Assembly (NCBI RefSeq): GCF_005116575.1
Contig: NZ_SWCN01000008.1
Coordinates: 169,036-233,035 of the forward strand
Origin: Desulforhopalus sp. IMCC35007
Lineage (GTDB): Bacteria; Desulfobacterota; Desulfobulbia; Desulfobulbales; Desulfocapsaceae
DNA length: 64,000 nucleotides
Direction of reading: 5' to 3'
The notes beneath the pieces are model-generated. The model did not search any database, had not been told where the DNA came from, and saw nothing but the letters and a program-made list of their open reading frames with translations. The position numbers and the translations under genes are program-made. Positions 54,607 to 64,000 of the stretch are shown piece by piece; the first letter of the stretch is position 1, and every line of letters begins with the position of its first letter.

Positions 54607-55749
54607 TTAGCCTGAAAAGAGCTCAGGCCGATGTTGTTTAAGATACTCCATGACCTTTCGCACCCCGGAAGGACAGGCGAGCCTATCCGCCTCCCCGGGA
54701 CTCAGCCAGCTGTATTTTTCAGCCGACCGCAACTGAGGAGTATCAGCTTTATGCTCTTGTAACCTGCAAAAATAACAATGAAGAACAATTTTATGATGGG
54801 TGTACTGGTGTTTAACCTCCACTGCGAATTGCTCAGCAATAACGGCCAGCCCCGTATCTTTTTTGATTTCCAACGCCACATCAAGCTGTGAATTTTCATC
54901 GTCTTCAACAACGATCTCACCTCCTGGAAATTCCCACAATCCGCCCCAGACTGCAGATCTTTTTCTTTGCTGCATAAAGATCCTGCCGTTTTGTAATATT
55001 ATGCCGGCGACACGTTTAATCTGGATATTTTCCTGGGCCTTTTGCAAAACAGGTCTGACACTGACGAGTCCAAGAGCGTAAGACCTGCAAAACTCCCGTA
55101 CCGGACAAATATGGCAGAGCGGTGCCTTGGGACTACAGAGCAGACCTCCAAAATCCATGAGGGCTTGATTAAATATTCTTGCTTTGCCCGGAGGAAGCAA
55201 TGCTGTTGCAACAGCTCGAATCTTCTTTTGTACCTCTGTAGTTTTTACAGGTTGATCAATATTAAACACTCTTGCAAAAACTCTGTTAACATTGGCATCA
55301 ACGACAACAACATCTTCATTGCCTGCAATACTCGCTATTGCTGCAGCGGTATAGGGGCCGATACCTGGCAATTCCAGCAGTGTTGCATATTCAGAAGGAA
55401 CCTTGCAGTTATAATCTTCAACAATTACCTTGGCAGCCTTGTGTAGATTTCTAGCCCTCGCATAGTAGCCCAACCCCTCCCAATATCTGAGGATCTCGTC
55501 TTCAGCCGCTAAGGCGACGTCTACAACAACGGGGAATCTCTCCAGCCAGCGGTTGAAATAAACAATGCCACGTTCCATCTGCGTCTGTTGCAGCATGATT
55601 TCAGAGATCCAGACATGATAGGGATCATAGGTCTGTCTCCAGGGCAGTGCTCTTTTTGTTGTGCGAAACCAATGCAACAGCCTGGTTACAAACAGATCTT
55701 GTTCAGAAAAAGAAAGGTGGAAACAGGATTCCGGCTTACCGTTGTGCAA
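54607..55749 (-). CDS. mutY: A/G-specific adenine glycosylase
   Basis: A 380-residue DNA repair glycosylase that removes adenine opposite 8-oxoguanine. SEIMLQQTQ has the catalytic glutamate; LPGIGPYTAAAIASIA is the helix-hairpin-helix; VDANVNRVFAR has the aspartate; CSPKAPLCHICPVREFC is the [4Fe-4S] loop. A Nudix-like C-terminal domain (GGLWEFPGGEI) checks 8-oxoG. The start is uncertain: I prefer the TTG at 55749, one base after the azlD stop with GGGG upstream; a TTG at 55785 would overlap azlD. Confidence 0.93.
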   Translation of the reverse strand: MHNGKPESCFHLSFSEQDLFVTRLLHWFRTTKRALPWRQTYDPYHVWISEIMLQQTQMERGIVYFNRWLERFPVVVDVALAAEDEILRYWEGLGYYARARNLHKAAKVIVEDYNCKVPSEYATLLELPGIGPYTAAAIASIAGNEDVVVVDANVNRVFARVFNIDQPVKTTEVQKKIRAVATALLPPGKARIFNQALMDFGGLLCSPKAPLCHICPVREFCRSYALGLVSVRPVLQKAQENIQIKRVAGIILQNGRIFMQQRKRSAVWGGLWEFPGGEIVVEDDENSQLDVALEIKKDTGLAVIAEQFAVEVKHQYTHHKIVLHCYFCRLQEHKADTPQLRSAEKYSWLSPGEADRLACPSGVRKVMEYLKQHRPELFSG

Positions 55750-55750
55750 C

Positions 55751-56083
55751 TTATTGCCCCACGCCCATAAAGCGTCCAAGGGCAACTAGGCCCATACCCA
55801 GGAGAACCGTGGCTGAAAGGCTTTTAAACTTCCAGGCTACAGGAAAGGCAAACAGAGCCGCCACAAGAAACAGATTATCAAAAGAAAAACTGACCCTTTC
55901 TTCCCGAATCAGCAGAGAAGGTACCAGCATTGCTGCAAGCACTGCTGGGGGAATAAGACGTAACCAGGCCGTAAGAAGAGGTCGCAAGGTCTTGCCACTG
56001 AGAAACAGTGCAGGGAGAAGTCGTGGGATATAGGTTACCACGGCCATGCCAACAATGGTCCAGAAAATCAGCGTTTGATCCAT
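55751..56083 (-). CDS. azlD: AzlD family branched-chain amino acid exporter subunit
   Basis: A 110-residue membrane protein with about four hydrophobic segments. IVGMAVVTYIPRLLPALFLSG at the start and IPPAVLAAMLVPSLL match AzlD. With AzlC it forms a transporter family that exports branched-chain amino acids or analogues. Its start overlaps the end of azlC by 16 nt, indicating translational coupling. The longer upstream frame is within azlC and is not used. Confidence 0.9.
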   Translation of the reverse strand: MDQTLIFWTIVGMAVVTYIPRLLPALFLSGKTLRPLLTAWLRLIPPAVLAAMLVPSLLIREERVSFSFDNLFLVAALFAFPVAWKFKSLSATVLLGMGLVALGRFMGVGQ

Positions 56084-56754
56084 TGTTCCACGCCCAGACC
56101 TATTGTAGCGCCGATAACCGTTGCTAAGATAATATGAAACTGATGCAGCCCAAGGAGATAAAGACCTGTCGCTAGCCCCCCGGAGATTATCGCCGTAACC
56201 ACCCGCATCCTGTTTGCACACTGACTGACGAGAAGACCAATAAACATGGCGGACAGTGCATAATCAAGACCAAGAGGTTTCACATCCCCAATGAGACCAG
56301 AGGCAAAAATTCCAAGAACTGAGCCTAAGACCCAGGAGAGTTGAGCTGTCAGATTCAGGGACAGGGCCTCAACCATAGATTCTCCGAGTTCCTGGGCCTT
56401 GGATGAGTGCAGCGCAAAGGTTTCATCTGTCAGCTCATAGGAAAATAAGGCGAGATACCTTTTTTTCCAGCCCGAGAGATATGGAGCCAGTGATGCTGCC
56501 ATTAGCATATGCCGGAGATTCACTATAAAAGTGGTGAGTATTATAGCGGCAGGCCCGGTACCACTTGCAAAAAGCCCTACCGCTATAAATTGTGCGGAAC
56601 CTGCAAATACAATCAAAGACATGAGCAGGGTATTAGTCTCGGACAGACCACTTTTTCCAGCCAATACCCCGTAGGCAAACCCAATTGGAACATACCCGAG
56701 GACTATGGGAAGCGCTCTCCTGATACCAGTTACACTGGATCTGTTTAAGAGCAT
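56068..56754 (-). CDS. azlC: AzlC family branched-chain amino acid exporter subunit
   Basis: A 228-residue membrane protein with about six hydrophobic segments. ALPIVLGYVPIGFAYGVLA at the N-terminus and TTFIVNLRHMLMAASLAPYL are family signatures. It is the large subunit of the AzlCD exporter. It begins 2 nt after the kdnB gene ends and continues into azlD and mutY, so these four leftward genes may be one transcript. Confidence 0.92.
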   Translation of the reverse strand: MLLNRSSVTGIRRALPIVLGYVPIGFAYGVLAGKSGLSETNTLLMSLIVFAGSAQFIAVGLFASGTGPAAIILTTFIVNLRHMLMAASLAPYLSGWKKRYLALFSYELTDETFALHSSKAQELGESMVEALSLNLTAQLSWVLGSVLGIFASGLIGDVKPLGLDYALSAMFIGLLVSQCANRMRVVTAIISGGLATGLYLLGLHQFHIILATVIGATIGLGVEQWIKR

Positions 56755-56755
56755 C

Positions 56756-57829
<1,074 letters not shown>

Positions 57830-58098
57830 TTAACTCATAGAGTAATGGAAAAAATGGAAAATAAAAACGACCCAAATAATATGGTAAAGCTTCCCGTAAC
57901 AATTTTCAGGTAAAAATTCAAGCTCCTTTTGTCTGAGAAATGAGTTGTCTCATTTTAGAATTGGGCTATTATAGCTTTTTTTGACGTACCGAAGACTTTC
58001 TTTTACGCAGGAGCGGGTGTACCTAGACCTTCTCTTTTCGTTTGAACAATGAGAAACAAACCCTCCTCTATTATAGAGTAACAGCCAGGAAATACTTG

Positions 58099-59406
58099 AT
58101 GTCAGTCATTAGCGAAGATAGTGTATTTACGTCACTTCAGCAACATGGTCCTCTTGCAGTTGAAGAAAACATCAACATAGATGAACCCTTTTCCCCTGCA
58201 ACACGACGGTGGGTTAAAAATCTCTGTAAAACGCGGATCAATGCAACCAAGTACCGCGCACTGAGAAATCAGGTCTTTACTTTTCTCAACATATCCAGTT
58301 TTTCTCAAATAGCCGAACTCCTTGAGGATCCTATCCGACAAAAAGAGATGAGTAAAAGAGCCTGCGCACTGCTCGGCAACATGTTTGGTTTAAACGGTAC
58401 GCAGCGAGAAATAGAAGCACGGGTTCATCAATACGCCCGTACTGCAGATGCTGTTATCAACTCACTTAAAGTTAAAATTCTTAAGCCATATGCCTCACAT
58501 ATAGCTACAACGAACGAAATAGAAGTAACTAACGATCCGGTAAGTCTACTGCTTATCATGTTTGATAATCATTACAGTAAGAAAGCACGTTTTGAGGCCC
58601 GCCGTAAACTTGTGCTGATGAACCTTGCAGGCTCTATCGACCAGCGTGAAACAGAAACTGCAATTGAAGAAAAGTTCTCAAATTTCCTGAGCTTTTTGAA
58701 TAAATACGTCTGGAGTCGTAGTCTCAAGATAGGCGAACTTGATGTCATCTATCTTTACTCCAAACATTCCACAGAGGATTATGGCTGTAAATCTGTGATT
58801 CCCATCTCCCCTGCCACCGCCAAAACCATAAAGCTTGAAAAAGACAGCAAGTTGACCCTGATCAAACGAAGAAGATTTTACAGTGGTCATCGGGAAATTC
58901 CCATTTACGTTTCTATCAGGAAAAAGCCACCCGAGGCAAAAGTTCTTAAGCTGCTCCGGAAAAACGAAAAAAATCCGTCTGTCGCAGTTGATGATGAGCT
59001 CGGGCTCATGGCGGTTCTTGATTCTGTTGCCGATATTAAAACCTTTCAGGATCACTTAACCCGCAGTGCATCAAAAGCAGATAGTTTCATGGTACTTGAA
59101 GATATATCAGACACCCTCACGGGCAAAACCCCCTATAAGGCATCCAGTACTGGGTCAAGCAGCAAGACAGAGATGATGAAGTTTTTCGCAAGGCTTGGCG
59201 GAATGCGTGTGGAATTTATTATCCATACGAACCAGAGCTGGCTCAATTATATGTACAAGAACGATGTAGCACATGATGAATACGAGGTAAAAAGGGTGTT
59301 CGATTCAGGGGTTATGGAGCTTCTCTTTCCAGATGATATCTATCAGTTAGATCACAAACAGATCAGAGAGGAGATGATCCAGAACTTTCGCAGCCATTTA
59401 AAATAG
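58099..59406 (+). CDS. Unknown 435-residue protein, possible distant RelA/SpoT-type nucleotidyltransferase
   Basis: I do not recognise a family with certainty. I start at ATG 58099, since AGGAA lies 8 nt upstream; a TTG at 58042 is an alternative. The first 190 residues are mixed helical. In the second half, REIPIYVSIRKKPPEAKVLK, then VDDELGLMAVLDSVADIKTF, then TPYKASSTGSSSK and VEFIIHTNQSWLNYMYKNDVAHDEY (read in parts) follow the order of RelA/SpoT synthetase motifs (basic substrate loop, I.D..GIR, GY.S.H, VEIQIRT..W...H..Y). The match is distant and catalytic residues are not all evident. Single gene with a strong terminator. Confidence 0.6.
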   Translation: MSVISEDSVFTSLQQHGPLAVEENINIDEPFSPATRRWVKNLCKTRINATKYRALRNQVFTFLNISSFSQIAELLEDPIRQKEMSKRACALLGNMFGLNGTQREIEARVHQYARTADAVINSLKVKILKPYASHIATTNEIEVTNDPVSLLLIMFDNHYSKKARFEARRKLVLMNLAGSIDQRETETAIEEKFSNFLSFLNKYVWSRSLKIGELDVIYLYSKHSTEDYGCKSVIPISPATAKTIKLEKDSKLTLIKRRRFYSGHREIPIYVSIRKKPPEAKVLKLLRKNEKNPSVAVDDELGLMAVLDSVADIKTFQDHLTRSASKADSFMVLEDISDTLTGKTPYKASSTGSSSKTEMMKFFARLGGMRVEFIIHTNQSWLNYMYKNDVAHDEYEVKRVFDSGVMELLFPDDIYQLDHKQIREEMIQNFRSHLK

Positions 59407-59410
59407 CAAA

Positions 59411-59441
59411 AAAGCGGCAATCACAAAGTGATTGCCGCTTT
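59411..59441. terminator. Bidirectional terminator
   Basis: AAAGCGGCAATCAC (59411-59424) pairs perfectly with GTGATTGCCGCTTT (59428-59441) around AAA. The A/T ends serve both the unknown gene and the convergent fcl gene. Confidence 0.9.
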
Positions 59442-59464
59442 ATACTTGTACTTATCTAAAGCCT

Positions 59465-60544
59465 TTACAGTCCTCGTTTGTAGGCCGCGTATGTATCCTT
59501 GAGGCCCGCCTCAAATGTCATCTTAGGCTTCCAGCCAAGATTGTTGAGCAAGGTGGTGTCTAAAAGCTTTCTCGGTGTTCCGTCAGGCTGGTCGCTATTA
59601 AAAACAGTCTCTCCTGTAAAACCAACAAGGTCTGCAATAATTTCTGCAGTCTTTGCTATAGTAATATCCTCTCCGGTTCCCACATTGACAAAAGAGGGGT
59701 TATCTTTTTCGAAATAGCTTTGATCAAGTTGCATGACATGTGTGCAGGCAGCAGCCATATCATCTACATGAAGAAACTCACGCCTTGGTGTACCTGAGCC
59801 CCAAAGAATAACTTTTGGCGTAACGTCTTTTACGAGATTTCTTCCGGAAGAAGAATAACCAATAGCCTCCTGAATATCTTGGGGGATGCTCCCATATCTT
59901 TTCTCATCGTTGATAATCTCATCAAGCTTTGATTCCTGAGCAAGTTTTGCTAAATGAAATTTTCGAAGCATTGCAGGAATCACATGACTGTTTTCAAGAT
60001 GATAGTTGTCACCAGGTCCGTATAAGTTAGTTGGCATAACCGAACGAAACGAGGTGTTGTACTGACGATTATACGCTTCGCACATTTTAATCCCGGCTAT
60101 TTTAGCAATTGCATAAGGTTCATTTGTCGGCTCAAGAGTCCCTGTGAGTAAATGGTTCTCCTGCATCGGCTGGGGAGCCAACTTCGGATAAATACATGAT
60201 GAACCTAGAAATAGAAGATCCTTGATTCCTGTAATATATGCCTGATGAATCACATTAGATTGTATCATCAGATTTGTATAAATGAACTCGGCCGGAAAAA
60301 TATTGTTTGCATGTATTCCGCCAACTTTGGCTGCAGCAAGCACAACTCTGTCCGGTTTATTCTTCTGATAAAAATCTTGCACAGCATGCTGGTCGGTAAG
60401 ATCCAATTCCTTATGGGTACGAGTTACTATATTCTCACACCCAAGTCGCTGCAGTTGACGCACAACAGCAGCACCAACCATACCTCTGTGCCCCGCCACA
60501 TAAATCTTCTGATCCTGTATTCTCTTTGCCATTTTAGAAACCAT
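59465..60544 (-). CDS. fcl: GDP-L-fucose synthase
   Basis: A 359-residue SDR enzyme. [17 protein letters not shown] is the nucleotide-binding glycine motif, [22 protein letters not shown] contains the catalytic YxxxK, and [22 protein letters not shown] is the GDP-sugar signature. It epimerises and reduces GDP-4-keto-6-deoxymannose made by Gmd. The start lies 2 nt after the gmd stop; a second ATG 5 codons later is possible. An insertion near residues 190-225 is common in this family. Confidence 0.94.
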   Translation of the reverse strand: MVSKMAKRIQDQKIYVAGHRGMVGAAVVRQLQRLGCENIVTRTHKELDLTDQHAVQDFYQKNKPDRVVLAAAKVGGIHANNIFPAEFIYTNLMIQSNVIHQAYITGIKDLLFLGSSCIYPKLAPQPMQENHLLTGTLEPTNEPYAIAKIAGIKMCEAYNRQYNTSFRSVMPTNLYGPGDNYHLENSHVIPAMLRKFHLAKLAQESKLDEIINDEKRYGSIPQDIQEAIGYSSSGRNLVKDVTPKVILWGSGTPRREFLHVDDMAAACTHVMQLDQSYFEKDNPSFVNVGTGEDITIAKTAEIIADLVGFTGETVFNSDQPDGTPRKLLDTTLLNNLGWKPKMTFEAGLKDTYAAYKRGL

Positions 60545-60546
60545 TG

Positions 60547-61662
60547 TTACTCATGGTGGTTAAGCACAGAAAAACCTTCATTCTTACACAGCTCATCTTT
60601 TTTGGCTTCTTCGAAATCAGATCGCATCATTTCAGCGACAAGTTCTGAAAAAGTTGTTTCAGGTTCCCAGCCAAGTTTTTCTTTTGCTTTTCTGGGATCA
60701 CCAAGCAGGGTTTCCACTTCTGTCGGTCTAAAATACCGGCTATCCACCCGCACAATCACATCCCCTTGTTTTATGGCCCCTGAATAGTTATCCGGTAATC
60801 CTGAAAGAATACCAACCTCATCGATTCCAGTTCCCTGCCAGCTCATGGTCATGCCAAGTTCTGCGGCTGCGGCATCGACGAAGTCACGGACGGAGTGCTG
60901 CTCACCACTTGCAATGACAAAATCTTCAGGTTTTTCCTGCTGGAGCATCATCCATTGCATTTTCACATAGTCCCTGGCATGGCCCCAGTCGCGCTTTGCA
61001 TCCATATTCCCAAGATAGAGGCAGTCCTGAAGACCGAGAAATATTCTCGCCATGGCACGGGTGATCTTTCTCGTGACAAAGGTTTCACCACGAAGTGGGG
61101 ATTCATGGTTAAAGAGGATTCCATTACAGGCAAAAATGTCGTAGGCCTCCCTGTAGTTAACGACAATCCAGTACGCATACATTTTTGATACGGCATAGGG
61201 AGATCTTGGATAAAACGGGGTCGTTTCTGTCTGTGGTATCTCCTGCACCTTACCGAAAAGTTCAGAAGTCGAGGCCTGGTAAAATTTCGTTTTCGTAGAG
61301 AGATTGAGGATTCTTATCGCCTCAAGAAGACGCAGTGTTCCGAGCGCATCAGAATTTGCTGTATATTCAGGTTCTTCAAAAGAAACTGCAACATGTGATT
61401 GAGCAGCAAGGTTGTATATCTCATCCGGCTTCACCTTACCTATAATATTGATAAGGCTGGAAGAGTCCGTTAAATCCCCATGATGCAAAATAAAATTTCG
61501 ATCTTTTGCATGGGGGTCCTGATAGAGATGATCAATCCGGTCGGTATTAAAAAGCGATGCTCTTCGTTTGATACCGTGAACTTCATATCCTTTTTCTAGA
61601 AGGAATTCAGCAAGATAAGCTCCGTCTTGTCCGGTAATTCCGGTAATTAATGCTTTTTTCAT
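60547..61662 (-). CDS. gmd: GDP-mannose 4,6-dehydratase
   Basis: A 371-residue SDR dehydratase. [25 protein letters not shown] is the NADP-binding start (two parts), [17 protein letters not shown] and [19 protein letters not shown] contain the catalytic Thr/Glu and YxxxK, and [13 protein letters not shown] follows. It turns GDP-mannose into GDP-4-keto-6-deoxymannose, feeding Fcl for fucose-containing surface glycans. It lies upstream of fcl in an operon. Confidence 0.97.
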   Translation of the reverse strand: MKKALITGITGQDGAYLAEFLLEKGYEVHGIKRRASLFNTDRIDHLYQDPHAKDRNFILHHGDLTDSSSLINIIGKVKPDEIYNLAAQSHVAVSFEEPEYTANSDALGTLRLLEAIRILNLSTKTKFYQASTSELFGKVQEIPQTETTPFYPRSPYAVSKMYAYWIVVNYREAYDIFACNGILFNHESPLRGETFVTRKITRAMARIFLGLQDCLYLGNMDAKRDWGHARDYVKMQWMMLQQEKPEDFVIASGEQHSVRDFVDAAAAELGMTMSWQGTGIDEVGILSGLPDNYSGAIKQGDVIVRVDSRYFRPTEVETLLGDPRKAKEKLGWEPETTFSELVAEMMRSDFEEAKKDELCKNEGFSVLNHHE

Positions 61663-61753
61663 CGGTTGATCAATCTCTTTTTATTTAAATATTAAAATAC
61701 TATAAATCATAACAACAGTAGACCAAACAGGCGCGAAAGTCCTGCAAAAATGG

Positions 61754-63091
61754 TTACAACAGTATCGAACGTCCTCGTCCTATACCATAGTAGGCAAGAC
61801 CCAAGGCCTCAACACGTTTGGGGTCATATAAATTTCTGCCATCAAAAACAACTTTATCCTTTAATTCAGTGAGTAATTGATTAAAGTCGGGAACTCGAAA
61901 ACTTTTCCACTCGGTGACTATCACCAGTGCGTCAGCACCATGCAAGGCGGCTTCCTTGGTCCCCATTAAAACGAGCTCATCCCGTGTTCCATAGATTCTT
62001 TGCGCTTCTTCCATCGCTTCAGGATCATATGCCTGTACTTTGGCTCCGGCCTTCCAGAGTGACTCCATGAGAACCCTGCTGGATGCTTCCCTCATATCAT
62101 CTGTATTCGGTTTGAATGATAGCCCCCAGACTGCAAAGGTTTTACCAGCCACATCCCCATTATAAAAACGAGAGACATGCTCAAAGAGCTTTTCTTTTTG
62201 TTTATAGTTTACACTTTCAACAGCTTTAAGGATTTTAGCATCGTAACCAATTTCATTTGCCGAACGTTCCAGGGCCTGAACATCTTTTGGAAAGCAGGAA
62301 CCACCATAACCGCATCCAGGATAAATAAACTGGTAGCCAATCCTTGAATCCGAACCGATTCCACGACGAACCTGTTCAATATCTACCCCTAATCTTTCAG
62401 CCAAATTGGACATCTCATTCATAAAAGAGATCTTGGTGGCAAGAAGACAATTTGCAGCGTACTTAGTAAATTCTGCACTGCGAACATCCATGATCATTAT
62501 TTTGTCATGGTTACGGCTAAAGGGTTCATAGAGTTCCCTCATTTTTTCTTCAACTTCATGACTATCTGTACCGACAATGATCCTCTCCGGACGCATGCAG
62601 TCTTCCAGCGCTGAGCCTTCTTTTAAAAATTCAGGATTAGAAACAATATGCAGAGGATAGTTTACTCCTCTTTCTTTCAAGATCGATGACATATGCGCTC
62701 TAACCTTATCTGCAGTTCCAACTGGTACTGTAGATTTATCGATGACAATTTTTCCACTTGCCATGTGCTTGGCTATGGTGCCAGCGACCGACAGCACATA
62801 TTGCAGATCTGCACTGCCATCTTCGTCTGGTGGCGTACCAACTGCTATAAACTGAAGGTCTCCGTGTGATATTCCTTCTTCTGAATCGGTAGTAAAGGAA
62901 ATTCGCTTCTTTTCATAGTTCGTTAAAACCAAATCAGAAAGACCAGGTTCAAAAATTGGTATAACCCCATTTTTTAAGCCATCTATTTTGTTTGCATCGA
63001 CATCTACACAGCATACATTGTGTCCAACATCAGCAAGCACCGCAGCCTGCACCAAGCCAACATATCCAACACCAAACACAGTTACATTCAT
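61754..63091 (-). CDS. ugd: UDP-glucose 6-dehydrogenase
   Basis: A 445-residue enzyme. The NAD fold starts [52 protein letters not shown] and [18 protein letters not shown] (catalytic cysteine) follow, with [22 protein letters not shown] in the C-terminal Rossmann domain. It oxidises UDP-glucose twice to UDP-glucuronate for surface polysaccharides. It is 90 nt upstream of gmd, probably the same transcript. Confidence 0.97.
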   Translation of the reverse strand: MNVTVFGVGYVGLVQAAVLADVGHNVCCVDVDANKIDGLKNGVIPIFEPGLSDLVLTNYEKKRISFTTDSEEGISHGDLQFIAVGTPPDEDGSADLQYVLSVAGTIAKHMASGKIVIDKSTVPVGTADKVRAHMSSILKERGVNYPLHIVSNPEFLKEGSALEDCMRPERIIVGTDSHEVEEKMRELYEPFSRNHDKIMIMDVRSAEFTKYAANCLLATKISFMNEMSNLAERLGVDIEQVRRGIGSDSRIGYQFIYPGCGYGGSCFPKDVQALERSANEIGYDAKILKAVESVNYKQKEKLFEHVSRFYNGDVAGKTFAVWGLSFKPNTDDMREASSRVLMESLWKAGAKVQAYDPEAMEEAQRIYGTRDELVLMGTKEAALHGADALVIVTEWKSFRVPDFNQLLTELKDKVVFDGRNLYDPKRVEALGLAYYGIGRGRSILL

Positions 63092-63518
63092 AAAAAAGCC
63101 TCAACTTAAAAAGTGATAACGCACTAGAGTAAAAAATTGTCGCGCATAATAGCGAAACAAGGACCATATTTCAAGGTATAGATTGAATTTTAGCGGAAAA
63201 AGGCCACACACCACCTAACGGATTTTACATGTTTCTTGTTTATCCATTATAATAGTATGACGAAATCCCAGATATAAAAGCTCGAAAGTATTTACCACAA
63301 CGCTCGTCTCATATTCTAGCCAACTCAATAATTATTGGTCTTGTTCCTATAAGATGTCACTCAATCATCGACCTGGAATTTAGTACTTCCCACACATCTC
63401 AAATCTTCTTCAACCATGACCTAACTATTTTAAACCAAAGAACAGCGACATAGAAATGAGAATGGTAGATACTAAGAAGAACGGCCGCAAAAAAGATAGC
63501 GGTGAGGTGATTTTATTG

Positions 63519-63547
63519 TTGACCTAATGCGAGTGATCAGCTATTTT
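63519..63547 (+). promoter_or_regulatory. Candidate rRNA promoter P1
   Basis: TTGACC (63519-63524), a 17-nt spacer and TATTTT (63542-63547), about 340 nt before the 16S gene. Confidence 0.5.
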
Positions 63548-63643
63548 GCCGCTCCTTCGTGAGCAACAGCGAAAAGCAAGCAGCCTGAACGGCTTGAGAG
63601 TTTAAAACTGTTTCTCACAAATGAAAATAAGATAAACTTTTTA

Positions 63644-63672
63644 TTGACATAAGGTTTTAAGTTTATTAGAGT
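63644..63672 (+). promoter_or_regulatory. Candidate rRNA promoter P2
   Basis: TTGACA (63644-63649), a 17-nt spacer and TAGAGT (63667-63672), preceded by an AT-rich UP-like stretch. Confidence 0.6.
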
Positions 63673-63886
63673 TAGCCGCTCGCCGCGACATAAAGCGCGG
63701 GACACTTCGGGAGTTGAGGAGTGTTAAACGATCCTTGAAAACTAAATAACAACACATAAGCAAACGGGCCCAACGTAGTTTTAGCGAACTACAATGGAGC
63801 AAGTTTTCGTAATTCGAAAATAGAGCTCTTATATACATAAGCACTATATAAGTAACTATCTCTTGAGTGAGGTAGTCTAGGATATC

Positions 63887-64000
63887 AAACTGGAGAGTTT
63901 GATCCTGGCTCAGAACGAACGCTGGCGGCGTGCTTAACACATGCAAGTCGAACGCGAAAGGGATTTCGGTCCTGAGTAGAGTGGCGCACGGGTGAGTAAC
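63887..64000 (+). rRNA. rrs: 16S ribosomal RNA, 5' end (partial)
   Basis: The sequence from 63887 contains the universal 16S 5' region: GAGAGTTTGATCCTGGCTCAG, then GAACGCTGGCGGCGTGCTTA and TGGCGCACGGGTGAGTAAC (the standard primer-site sequences). It runs past the window end. The variable region resembles Desulfobulbales-type sequences, but that is a memory-based impression. Confidence 0.97.

Larger units (their letters stand above)
63092..63886. other. 795-bp region upstream of the rRNA operon
   Basis: No protein gene is convincing. The right half has two rRNA promoter candidates and a structured leader. An ATCCTTGAAAACTAAATAAC segment (63729-63748) resembles the antitermination/processing leader found before many 16S genes. 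The frame 63641-63946 (-) covers the leader and 16S start and is spurious. Confidence 0.6.

Noticed and set aside
63641..63946. 101-codon minus-strand open frame at the rRNA region
   Set aside because: It runs through the rRNA leader and the start of 16S, so it is antisense to an RNA gene.

Overview
The window is a chromosomal segment of a Gram-negative anaerobe, most likely a sulfate-reducing or sulfur-disproportionating member of the Desulfobacterota (Desulfobulbales-like). The reasons are a desulfoferrodoxin-type superoxide reductase, a periplasmic selenocysteine formate dehydrogenase with SelB encoded nearby, a KdnB-type Kdo oxidase, lipid A genes, and the 5' end of a 16S rRNA gene of deltaproteobacterial type. 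The genus is inference. I saw no transposase, phage or CRISPR array; the segment looks like ordinary core chromosome with some unusual genes.

Layout. 0-5.4 kb: 3' end of a sigma-54 activator, a PilZ protein, AmpG, CysS, an AmrB/Memo protein and tRNA-Gln with a clear promoter. 5.4-10.8 kb: a small membrane protein, a radical SAM enzyme behind a tiny ORF, a small conserved-looking protein, Mpl, an Hpt protein and TilS. 10.8-19.7 kb: SelB, a metallo-hydrolase, Mrp/ApbC, FtsY, a J-domain protein, an aminotransferase and Der. 19.9-26.5 kb: a leftward envelope block of NamZ (DUF1343), LpxD, FabZ, LpxA, LpxI, MurU-like and AmgK-like proteins. 26.6-37.2 kb: small accessory enzymes, an Epd-type dehydrogenase, an EAL-HDOD protein, DUF1499, enoyl-CoA hydratase, HMG-CoA lyase and AroK.

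37.2-46.8 kb is the selenium/molybdenum/oxygen-stress region. It holds a UxxC ArsC-like selenoprotein (in-frame TGA), a ModE-type HTH protein, and the formate dehydrogenase operon: Fe-S protein, TorD-type chaperone, small Tat protein, Sec-containing alpha subunit, four-cluster beta subunit and cytochrome b gamma subunit. A divergent superoxide reductase follows. Both selenoprotein genes would be split or truncated by a caller that treats TGA only as stop. Both have a hairpin whose apical loop starts exactly 18 nt after the UGA.

46.9-64 kb: FumC, a dolichol-phosphate-mannose-synthase-like enzyme, Lrp-LysA, an endonuclease III-exonuclease III fusion, a Sat-CysC protein whose ATP sulfurylase active-site motifs are replaced, MutY, AzlCD, KdnB, an unrecognised 435-residue protein with RelA/SpoT-like pattern, then fcl-gmd-ugd for nucleotide sugars, and the rRNA operon start with two candidate promoters.

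The genes form several functional sets. AmpG, NamZ, AmgK, MurU and Mpl make up much of a peptidoglycan recycling route. LpxA/D/I, FabZ and KdnB belong to lipid A-Kdo assembly. SelB serves the two selenoproteins. Nth-Xth and MutY repair damaged bases.
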